Shown here piece after piece: positions 7,325-14,133 of a stretch of DNA of 23,291 nucleotides. This DNA is from Spirochaetaceae bacterium (GTDB lineage: Bacteria; Spirochaetota; Spirochaetia; Treponematales; Breznakiellaceae), in the NCBI GenBank assembly GCA_031258615.1, contig JAIRMP010000191.1, positions 1 through 23,291 of the forward strand, written 5' to 3'. How positions within the stretch are numbered: position 1 is the first letter of the stretch; each line of letters begins with the position of its first letter. The translations under genes were made by a program, and so were the position numbers. Under the pieces are notes generated by a model, which had not been told where the DNA came from, did no database searches, and saw nothing but the letters and a program-made list of their open reading frames with translations.

Positions 7325-7350
7325 AGTCTAATAAGAGAGATACGAGATAG
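7325..7350 (+). repeat. Right direct repeat bordering the methyltransferase/nuclease pair
   Basis: This is the partner of 5028-5054. Its last part, GAGATACGAGATAG (7337-7350), also resembles 9908-9921 just after the next methyltransferase gene (12 of 14 bases), so three module borders carry related sequence. The last match is short and may be chance. Confidence 0.55.
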
Positions 7351-7493
7351 TCCGATTTCGCTGGATGGGGAGTGGTTAGGTATCGGAGCGGCACAATTTG
7401 GGTTTGTTGCTCTGTATTGTTTATACGTGTTGCTTGTATATTATATATGGAAGATTGTTATATAAGGTTGCTCTATTATAGAAGGAATTGGAA
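7351..7493. other. AT-rich spacer with a possible promoter
   Basis: The stretch turns AT-rich (TGTATATTATATATGG near 7435-7450) before AGAAGGA at 7480-7486 and the ATG at 7494. This may be the promoter for the small open frame and the 752-residue protein; no boxes are convincing enough to place. Confidence 0.25.
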
Positions 7494-7643
7494 ATGACGG
7501 TTTATGATTTTACGGTGACAGACAGTGACGGAAAAAAGTTTCTCTGCGTTCCTATGAGGGACAAGGCTTGGAGACACCTGCCTTTCACGGCAGCCCTCGA
7601 AGCGGGGGTGAAGGGGTTGTTGCGAATGGCGGGGGGAGAATAG
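7494..7643 (+). pseudogene. 49-codon open frame with a glutathione-peroxidase-like start, probably a remnant
   Basis: The product begins MTVYDFTVTDSDGKKF, which is the typical beginning of glutathione peroxidases (family about 160-180 residues). After about 20 residues the similarity breaks down, although VPMRDKAW and PFTAALEAG are reminiscent of the following family segments with deletions. The active-site region around the catalytic Cys/Sec is missing, so no peroxidase activity is expected. GAAGGA lies at a good distance upstream, and the stop is 3 bases before the ATG of the large methyltransferase gene, so translation of this frame may still feed ribosomes into that gene. Confidence 0.45.
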
Positions 7644-7646
7644 GAA

Positions 7647-9905
7647 ATGAGCAATACGGCTATTAAAGAAAAACTATTTGGCACTCTGGATTTCGGCAAA
7701 ATTGAAGCCGACCATGATTTTAACGAAGCGGCGGTACGGGCCGTTATCATAGACCCGATTCTGAAAGAACTCAGGTTTGCTCATGAAAACGTACTGCGTG
7801 AAAAAGTCCTCCAAAGCCCGTTTTTGCGGACGGGGAGCAAAAAGAGAAGGGTTAATCTGATACCTGACTATGTGTTAAAGGTGGAAAATAGCTACGCATG
7901 GGTATTGGACGCGAAAGCGCCCGATCAAAACATAATGAATGACGACAATATCGAACAGGTGTACATTTACGCGACACATCCTGAAATTAGGAGTAAATAC
8001 TTCGCGCTCTGTAACGGCCTGGAATTCGCGTGCTGGAGAACAACGGAAACGGAAAAACCAGTGTTGTATTTTCCTATCAATGAAATAGACAACCACTGGC
8101 AAACCATGCAAAAAATCCTTTCTCCCTCCAGTTTCCAGCCGGGCAAAGTATTTTCGTATGAAAAACCCGCGCCAATAAAACCTGACGCGCCGTTTGATTA
8201 CAGCAGCCGCCCTCTTTTAGGAGAAATTAAAGTAAAGAAACAGCAGGCAAAACGGCATTTTGGCTGTAATGCCTATTTTACAAGGCAGTCATGGGATATA
8301 GTGAGCGCGTATATAAAAAACTTTTCGCAAAAAGGGGATGTCGTGCTCGACCCGTTTGGCGGCAGCGGCGTTACCGCGGTGGAGGCGTTGTTAAACGGCA
8401 GGGCGGCGGTTCATGTTGACTTAAACCCGCTTTCGGTGTTTATGACAAAGGCGTTGCTTTCTCCGGTGAAACATGAAAAGTTGATGGAATGTTTCATAAA
8501 AATAAAAGAAGAATACCTTAAGCTGGAGCCAAAAACAGACGCGGAAGTATACGCCGCTATAACAAAATATAAGGGCCCCAAAGATTTGCCATTGCCCAAA
8601 GGTTCGGACGTTCAAACGGTAAAAGAATTGTTTACGGACGAACAGTTAGCGCGGCTGGCACTGTTAAAAGCATTAATAACAAAACAAAAAGACGAAGGCG
8701 TACGGTTTTCGTTATTACTGGCTTTTTATAATACGGTTTCGGTTATCAATAAAACATTCCACGAAACGCCCAAGGGCGGCGGCAATCATTTTGGTTATTA
8801 TTACCGCTACCGTCTTGCTCCGTGCCCGGCAAACAAAAAAACAATACAGGTCTTTGAAAACAAATTTAAGCGTGTGTATAACGGGAAAAAAGAAATCGCG
8901 CAGCAATGTCTGCTTAACCAAAAAACGGTAGAGGAAACAGTTCGCGGGGCGCAAATAATAAAAGGAAATGCCGCCGATTTATCGTTTTTGCCCAAAGAAA
9001 GCGTGGACTATATCTACACCGACCCGCCCTACGGCAAGAAGATACCATATCTTGATCTGTCGGTTATGTGGAACGCATGGCTTGATCTTGAGGTAAACGA
9101 AACGGACTACGAACAGGAAGCGATAGAAGGCGGCGAACATCACAAAACAAAAGAGCGGTATAAAGAACTTATCGCCAAAAGCATAGAGGAAATGTACCGT
9201 GTTCTGAAGTTTGACCGCTGGCTTTCGTTTGTTTTTGCCCACAAAGACCCTGAATTCTGGCACTTGATCATCGAAACCTGCGAAAAATGCGGGCTTGAAT
9301 ATATCGGCGCGGTTCCGCAAAAGAACGGGCAGACCGATTTTAAAAAGAGGCAGCATCCGTTTACCGTTTTGTCGGGGCAACTGATCATTAATTTCAGAAA
9401 GGTTAAAAACCCCAGGGCCGTGTTAAAGGCCAATTTCGGCACAAACATTGGCGAGATTGTTATGCAGACGATTGAAGGCATCATAGCAAGAGAGGACGGG
9501 GCGACGCTTGAGCAGATTAATGACGAACTTATCATTAAGGGGCTTGAATGGGGATTTTTAGACTTGCTCAAAAAAGAATACACCGATCTTACGCCGTTTC
9601 TGCTGGATAAATTTGACTATGATCAACAAACCGGAAAATACAGCATAAAGAAAGACGCGAGATTTCAGACCCGTCTGGATGTGCGGTTGCGCATAAAATA
9701 CTATTTAATCAGTTATCTGCGGCGCATGGAACGCGAGAACCATTTTCCCGCGTTTAACGAAATCGTGTTTGCGATACTGCCGCTGCTCAAAAACGGCATA
9801 ACGCCGGAACATCAGACTGTTTTAGGCGTACTAGAAGATATTGGCGAAAGAACCGGTCTTGATTCCTGGCGGCTCAAGAAAAAAGATTTGATGTTGTTTG
9901 ATTAA
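7647..9905 (+). CDS. HsdR-N-like nuclease domain fused to a DPPY DNA methyltransferase (752 aa)
   Basis: The N-terminal 160 residues resemble the nuclease domain of type I restriction subunits: Glu27, then IPDYVLK (Asp74) and WVLDAKAP (Asp88, Lys90), a PD-(D/E)xK layout. The middle is an amino-methyltransferase: CNAYFTRQSWDIV, then VLDPFGGSGVTAVEALL (Asp235, AdoMet binding) and YIYTDPPYGKKIPYLDLS (Asp459-Tyr462), so motif I comes before motif IV. DPPY points to N6-adenine or N4-cytosine. The last 170 residues (from NFGTNIGEIV) are helical and could handle target recognition. Nuclease, methylase and specificity in one chain would suggest a type IIG-like enzyme; alternatively the N-domain only binds DNA. 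GGGGAG upstream supports the ATG at 7647. Base composition is lower in GC than that of the flanking pump genes. Confidence 0.8.
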   Translation: MSNTAIKEKLFGTLDFGKIEADHDFNEAAVRAVIIDPILKELRFAHENVLREKVLQSPFLRTGSKKRRVNLIPDYVLKVENSYAWVLDAKAPDQNIMNDDNIEQVYIYATHPEIRSKYFALCNGLEFACWRTTETEKPVLYFPINEIDNHWQTMQKILSPSSFQPGKVFSYEKPAPIKPDAPFDYSSRPLLGEIKVKKQQAKRHFGCNAYFTRQSWDIVSAYIKNFSQKGDVVLDPFGGSGVTAVEALLNGRAAVHVDLNPLSVFMTKALLSPVKHEKLMECFIKIKEEYLKLEPKTDAEVYAAITKYKGPKDLPLPKGSDVQTVKELFTDEQLARLALLKALITKQKDEGVRFSLLLAFYNTVSVINKTFHETPKGGGNHFGYYYRYRLAPCPANKKTIQVFENKFKRVYNGKKEIAQQCLLNQKTVEETVRGAQIIKGNAADLSFLPKESVDYIYTDPPYGKKIPYLDLSVMWNAWLDLEVNETDYEQEAIEGGEHHKTKERYKELIAKSIEEMYRVLKFDRWLSFVFAHKDPEFWHLIIETCEKCGLEYIGAVPQKNGQTDFKKRQHPFTVLSGQLIINFRKVKNPRAVLKANFGTNIGEIVMQTIEGIIAREDGATLEQINDELIIKGLEWGFLDLLKKEYTDLTPFLLDKFDYDQQTGKYSIKKDARFQTRLDVRLRIKYYLISYLRRMERENHFPAFNEIVFAILPLLKNGITPEHQTVLGVLEDIGERTGLDSWRLKKKDLMLFD

Positions 9906-9929
9906 AGGAGATACGCGATGGAGAGATAA
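9904..9929 (+). other. Orphan ribosome-binding site with a three-codon frame
   Basis: AAAGGAG overlaps the stop of the methyltransferase gene and is followed at 9918 by ATG GAG AGA TAA. The spacing is ideal. It looks like the start of a third gene of the island whose body has been replaced by the repeats that begin at 9937. Confidence 0.3.
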
Positions 9930-9936
9930 ACGTAAC

Positions 9937-9998
9937 GCCGGAAGGCTAACTGCTTCCAAGGGGTAAACGCTTTCGGCGCCGGAAGGCTGACTGCTTCC
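9937..9998. repeat. Two copies of a 21-bp hairpin repeat
   Basis: Copies at 9937-9957 and 9978-9998 differ at one base and are 41 bases apart. Each folds as GGAAG ... CTTCC around GCTRACTG; the second extends to a 7-bp stem (CCGGAAG/CTTCCGG). GC-rich DNA without a gene follows to about 10130. Together with the other families this region looks built from dispersed repeats. Confidence 0.6.
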
Positions 9999-10134
9999 GG
10001 GCTGAAGGGCAAGATGGCGGGCAGGCTGCCGGAGAACGGCGGCCATACCCGGTTGTGTGGTAATCCGGCACGGGCGGTACCGTGGTGCGGGTTTATGATG
10101 AGCGAGGGGGCGGTAATGTGCCGCAGGAACAAAG

Positions 10135-10162
10135 TTGCCGCGGCTTCCCCCTCCTGTAGTAT
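10135..10162 (+). promoter_or_regulatory. Shared upstream element and possible promoter of the pump gene
   Basis: 10135-10153 repeats 2226-2244 (18 of 19 bases). Here TTGCCG (10135-10140) is followed after 16 bases by TAGTAT (10157-10162), a plausible -35/-10 pair about 45 bases upstream of the pump ATG. This would let the pump gene be expressed although it is separated from the first half of the operon. Confidence 0.4.
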
Positions 10163-10207
10163 ATTTTTTATGCGCGAAGAAAGGTGCAAAGAGAGAAGGA
10201 GACTAAG

Positions 10208-13200
10208 ATGTCATTTGCAAAAGCGGCGGTTGGCAGGCCGACGACGATTTTGATTGTGTTTGCGTTGCTTATCGGGTTGGGGGTGTTTGCGCTGGTCAAT
10301 CTGCCGATTGATTTGACGCCGGAGATTAATCCGCCTTACCTCGTGGTCATCACGACGTATACGGGGGCGGGGCCTGAGGAGGTGGAGCGGAGTGTAACGC
10401 GGCCTATGGAGGCGACGTTGTCGGGGGTGTCGGGGCTGGAGAAGCTCACGTCCTCATCGGCCAAGGGTTCGAGTCAGGTGATTATGCAGTTTACCTACGG
10501 CACGGACCTCGTGGACGCGAGTAACCTCGTGCGGGACGCGCTTGACCGGGTGCGGAACTATCTGCCTTCGGGGTCGGATACGCCGATGATCTTCCGGTTC
10601 AGTCCCTCGATGATTCCTATTATGGGGCTCATGGTAACGGGGAACCGGTCGCCTGAGGAGTTGCGCGAGATGGCGGAGGACACGATTGTGCCCCGGATCG
10701 AGCAAACGCCGGGGGTCGCGACGGCTTCGGTGTCGGGCGGGCGGGAGAAGATTATCCGGGTGGCGATTCCGCAGACGCGGCTGGAGGCGTACGGGCTTAC
10801 GGTAACGCAGTTGCAGCAGATGCTGGCGGCGCAGAATATGCAGGTCGCGGCGGGGACTATCACGGAGGGGGGGCTGGCCTACCTGCTCACGACGATGGGC
10901 GAGTATACGAGCCTCGATGACATCCGCAACACGGTGATTTCTTACAAGGGGGGCGGGATGTCGGCGACCGGCGCGGCGCAGCAGGCGAAGCCGATATTTC
11001 TCCGGGACATCGCCGATGTGATCGAGGGTTACCGAGACGAGAGCAGTACGGTCTATGTCAACGGGGAGACGGCGGTGCAGTTGACGGTCCAGAAGCAGAG
11101 CGGCAAGAACTCGGTGCAGACGGCGCGCGATCTCCGGGCCCGCATGGAGCGTATGGCGAAGGAACTGCCGGCGGACATCAAGATTACCGAGTTGTTTAAC
11201 ACGACCGACCAGATTGAGGACTCGATTAACGAGGTGGTGAAGACGGGGCTGTCAGGCGCGCTGCTTGCCGTGCTGATACTGTTCCTCTTCCTCCGCTCGG
11301 TTAAGCCGACGCTGATCATCGGTATCAGTATTCCGGTGTCTATCATCATCACGATTCTGCTGATGTACTTTGCCGGGCTGACGCTCAATCTTATGACGCT
11401 GGCGGGGATGGTGCTGGGTATCGGGATGCTGGTTGACAACTCGATTGTCATTCTGGAAAACATCTACCATTACCGCGAGAAGGGGGCGAAGCTCCATACG
11501 GCGGCGGTGCTGGGTACTCAGGAGATGCTGGTGGCGATTGTCGCGTCCACAGTAACGACGCTCTGCGTCTTCGCGCCGCTGGTGATGTTTCAGGGGCTTT
11601 TGGAGATGGCGGGCGAGATGTTTGCCGGGTTTGCGTTTACGGTGGTCATATCGCTGGCGATTTCGCTGTTCACGGCGGCGGTGCTGGTGCCGGTGCTGTC
11701 GAGCCACTACTTCCCGCTGGTAACGCGGAAGCAGAAGGCGCTGCGGAACCCCTTCCTCAAGGGGCTGGATAACGTGTTCGCCGGCTTCTTTGCATGGTTG
11801 GACGAGCGTTACCGCCGGGCGGTTGACTGGGCGCTCCGGCACAAGAAGGCGGTCGTTATTCCGATGGTTGTGCTCTTTATCGCCTGTTTTCCGGCGATCT
11901 GGCTCATCGGCTGGCAGTTTATGCCGCCGGAGGAGGCGGACAGTGTGGTCATAAACGTTACCTTGCCGCTGGGGACGGCGCTTACGGAGACGGAGGCGAC
12001 ATTGCGGACGTTGCAGGGGATTGTCGAGCGCGAGGTGGCCGGTTACGAGCAGATTATTCTTTCCGCGGGCGGGGGCGGTATGATGGGCGGTTCCAACAGC
12101 AATCAGGGGTCGCTTCGTATCAGTCTCCCGCCCTATGACGAGCGGATTGACCGCGCCGATGATATAAAAGAGAAGATGCGCAAGCGCTACGGCGAGTTCC
12201 CCGGTGTGCAGTTCGGGTTCTCCGGGGGCGGTATGATGATGATGGGGAGCAGCGCGATTGACATTGTTATCCGCACGGACGACTTGGTGAAAGGGAAGGC
12301 GATTGCGGAAAGGGCGGCGGAGCTTATCAGGACGCGCGTCGATTCGGCGACAGAGCCGAGTGTGAGTCTTCAAGACGGGCTGCCTCAGATCGAGATCGAG
12401 CTTGACCGCGACCGTATCTACGACCAGGGACTGAACACGGTAACGATTGGCAACGAGATTAAGGCGTCGGTGGACGGTATCACGGCGACCCGTTACAAGG
12501 AGGGGGGCAACGATTATGATGTGGTGCTGATTCTGGCGGAGGCGGACCGCTCGGCGCTGCCCGATCTCGACAACATCTTCGTTACCAGTCAGGTAACGGG
12601 GCAGCGGGTGCCGCTTTCCCGGTTCGCTTCCTACAAGAAGGGGACGGGGCCGCTGACGATTAGCCGCGAGAACCAGAGCCGCGTGATCCATGTAACGGCG
12701 GGGGCGAAGCCCGGTGTGCGCAGCAATGTGCTGGAGGCGGAGGTGCGCGCCCTTTTGACGAGTGAGATTCCGCAGGAGGATGACGTGATCATCGAATACG
12801 CGGGCGACAACTCGGAGATGGTGAAGCTCATGGGGCGGTTCGCGCTGATTGTGGTGGTGGCGATATTCCTCGTCTTCGGCGTGATGGCGAGTCTCTTCGA
12901 GAGTTTCCGCGATCCGTTTATTGTAATATTCACGGTTCCGTTGTCGCTTATCGGTATCGTGGCGATCTACGCGCTCACGGGTGAGATGTTTAACATTCTC
13001 ACGGCGGTGGGGCTGCTGGTGCTGGTGGGGGTCATCGTGAACAACGGTATCGTGCTGGTTGACTACACGAACCTGCTCCGCAAGCGGGGGCTGTCCCTCC
13101 ATGACGCCTGTGTGGAGGCGGCGGGGAACCGGCTTCGCCCGATTCTGATGTCCACGTTCACGACGATTCTCGGTCTTGTGCCGATGGCTTTCGTGCCGGG

Positions 13201-13462
13201 CGAAGGTTCGCAGATGACGGGTCCTATCGGTAAAACGGTGCTGGGCGGTCTTTCCTTCGGCACGCTGATGACGCTCTTTCTGATGCCGGTGGTCTACGCC
13301 ATCCTGAACAAGAAGAGCGACGAGCGGGACCGCCGGGCCGAGGAACGCCGGCAGCGCATCGCGGCAGGCCAGTCCGCACGGGTAAAGAAGGACCCACGCG
13401 CCGCGGATGTGGCAGAGCGCGGCGGCCCCGCAGGGGCTTCCCTTGGGGGCGGCGCGAGGTGA
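10208..13462 (+). CDS. RND-family efflux pump, inner-membrane transporter (1084 aa)
   Basis: A proton-driven pump that would pass substrates through the adaptor at 3759-4724 to the TolC channel. It has the full RND length and layout: TM1 (TTILIVFALLIGLGVFALV) then a large periplasmic loop, TM2-6 (from about 335), the second loop and TM7-12 (from about 870). The hallmark LPIDLTPEINPPYL is at the start of the first loop. In TM4 the proton-relay pair is Asp410-Asn411 (LVDNSIVILEN), and in TM10 the usual Lys of AcrB corresponds to Asn945-Asn946 (VNNGIVLVDYTN). AAGGAG at 10196-10201 fixes the ATG at 10208. The last residues (RGGPAGASLGGGAR) come from a dispersed repeat. GC-rich like the tolC and adaptor genes. 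Confidence 0.93.
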   Translation: MSFAKAAVGRPTTILIVFALLIGLGVFALVNLPIDLTPEINPPYLVVITTYTGAGPEEVERSVTRPMEATLSGVSGLEKLTSSSAKGSSQVIMQFTYGTDLVDASNLVRDALDRVRNYLPSGSDTPMIFRFSPSMIPIMGLMVTGNRSPEELREMAEDTIVPRIEQTPGVATASVSGGREKIIRVAIPQTRLEAYGLTVTQLQQMLAAQNMQVAAGTITEGGLAYLLTTMGEYTSLDDIRNTVISYKGGGMSATGAAQQAKPIFLRDIADVIEGYRDESSTVYVNGETAVQLTVQKQSGKNSVQTARDLRARMERMAKELPADIKITELFNTTDQIEDSINEVVKTGLSGALLAVLILFLFLRSVKPTLIIGISIPVSIIITILLMYFAGLTLNLMTLAGMVLGIGMLVDNSIVILENIYHYREKGAKLHTAAVLGTQEMLVAIVASTVTTLCVFAPLVMFQGLLEMAGEMFAGFAFTVVISLAISLFTAAVLVPVLSSHYFPLVTRKQKALRNPFLKGLDNVFAGFFAWLDERYRRAVDWALRHKKAVVIPMVVLFIACFPAIWLIGWQFMPPEEADSVVINVTLPLGTALTETEATLRTLQGIVEREVAGYEQIILSAGGGGMMGGSNSNQGSLRISLPPYDERIDRADDIKEKMRKRYGEFPGVQFGFSGGGMMMMGSSAIDIVIRTDDLVKGKAIAERAAELIRTRVDSATEPSVSLQDGLPQIEIELDRDRIYDQGLNTVTIGNEIKASVDGITATRYKEGGNDYDVVLILAEADRSALPDLDNIFVTSQVTGQRVPLSRFASYKKGTGPLTISRENQSRVIHVTAGAKPGVRSNVLEAEVRALLTSEIPQEDDVIIEYAGDNSEMVKLMGRFALIVVVAIFLVFGVMASLFESFRDPFIVIFTVPLSLIGIVAIYALTGEMFNILTAVGLLVLVGVIVNNGIVLVDYTNLLRKRGLSLHDACVEAAGNRLRPILMSTFTTILGLVPMAFVPGEGSQMTGPIGKTVLGGLSFGTLMTLFLMPVVYAILNKKSDERDRRAEERRQRIAAGQSARVKKDPRAADVAERGGPAGASLGGGAR

Positions 13463-13512
13463 GATGGCGGCGGGTTCCCCATTCTGGGGGAAGACGGCCC
13501 GCCTGCCATGAA
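13424..13512 (+). repeat. Third copy of the 49-bp repeat joined to a hairpin repeat
   Basis: 13424-13472 matches the copies at 1941 and 2002 (GGCCCCGCAGGGGCTTCCC...). It encodes the last 12-13 residues and stop of the pump. It runs directly into a segment with GTGAGATGGCGG, the hairpin TTCCCC/GGGGAA (13475-13480 with 13487-13492) and CCGCCTGCC, related to the family at 14027 and 15625. No T-run follows, so I do not call it a terminator. Confidence 0.65.
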
Positions 13513-13568
13513 AGCGAGGCGGACCCGGCACAAGAGAGGCACACTAAACAGAACCTGCCCAACGAGGG

Positions 13569-13656
13569 CGTGCTATGTTAGTGTTCTCTCTTGCCTCCGG
13601 TGTACGACAAGTTATCGATACTGACAATACATTGGTGCTGGCATAGCACGAAGGAG
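13569..13656 (+). promoter_or_regulatory. Leader with long-range 9-bp inverted repeat ending at the ribosome-binding site
   Basis: CGTGCTATG (13569-13577) pairs perfectly with CATAGCACG (13642-13650), which directly abuts AAGGAG (13651-13656). A palindrome TATCGATA (13613-13620) lies in the loop. In RNA the stem could affect access to the ribosome-binding site of the next gene. Chance occurrence is possible. Confidence 0.3.
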
Positions 13657-13661
13657 TAGTT

Positions 13662-14066
13662 TTGACGAGGATAGAAATATTTACCAACCGGTCGGTTGAG
13701 GAAAACCTGCTGGATGCCTTTAAGGAACACGGGGTAGCGAAGGCGTATTCCAAGATTCCCGTGGTTCACGGCGCGGGCAGTTCGGGGCCGCGTATGGGCG
13801 ACTCGGTGTGGCCGGAAGAGAACGTGGCGTTTATCATCTGGTGCGACGACGTTGAAGCCGAGGGCGTAAAGCGGGCGGTGGACGATGTAAAGGCGCAGTT
13901 CCCCGGCGAGGGGATAAAGTTCTTCGCGCTGGGCTCAGAGGGCGGCGATTTACGTTATGCGGAACGTCCCGCCCAATCCGTCTTGGAGGGCCCGGAAGAG
14001 ATGTCCGCCCTCCCCGCGCCGAGGAAGGCGTTGCCGCCCGAGTCGTTTGGTGGAGAGGACGTGTAG
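13662..14066 (+). CDS. PG0541-type transporter-associated protein (134 aa)
   Basis: A small soluble protein of the kind found beside RND pumps in Bacteroidetes and spirochaetes, related in fold to PII-like signalling proteins; its biochemical role is not established. Family-like parts are MTRIEIFTNRSVEENLLDAF at the start and IPVVHGAGSSGPRMGDSVWP and NVAFIIWCDD in the middle. The start is TTG at 13662, with AAGGAG five bases upstream; no ATG fits. Residues from about 122 (KALPPESFGGEDV) are encoded by a dispersed repeat, so the native protein probably ended near residue 110-120. It follows the pump gene by 199 bases and completes the efflux locus. Confidence 0.75.
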   Translation: MTRIEIFTNRSVEENLLDAFKEHGVAKAYSKIPVVHGAGSSGPRMGDSVWPEENVAFIIWCDDVEAEGVKRAVDDVKAQFPGEGIKFFALGSEGGDLRYAERPAQSVLEGPEEMSALPAPRKALPPESFGGEDV

Positions 14067-14125
14067 CCGTCTGTGGTGAGATGGGCGGACCTCCGTGAGG
14101 AGGGCTGCCTGTCTTGCTGGCGCGG
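14027..14125 (+). repeat. Dispersed hairpin repeat, copy A
   Basis: About 99 bp related to 15625-15718. It contains GAGTCGTTTGG, GTGAGATGGGCGGA, the hairpin CCTCC-GTGA-GGAGG (14090-14103), and a 23-bp end piece (14103-14125) with CTGTCTTGCTGG that recurs at 15696-15718 and 17706-17728. It covers the last codons and stop of the preceding gene and ends just before the next start. Confidence 0.75.
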
Positions 14126-14133
14126 GGAAACGT

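Noticed and set aside
13475..13492. Hairpin after the pump gene as a rho-independent terminator
   Set aside because: No T-run follows and the same hairpin frame recurs in other repeat copies, so it is better explained as part of the repeat.
11252..13531. Very long open frame (759 codons) on the minus strand opposite the pump gene
   Set aside because: Rich in His, Arg and Gln with no domain pattern. It is the mirror of a GC-rich coding gene with strong third-position bias, and the plus-strand RND protein is unmistakable.
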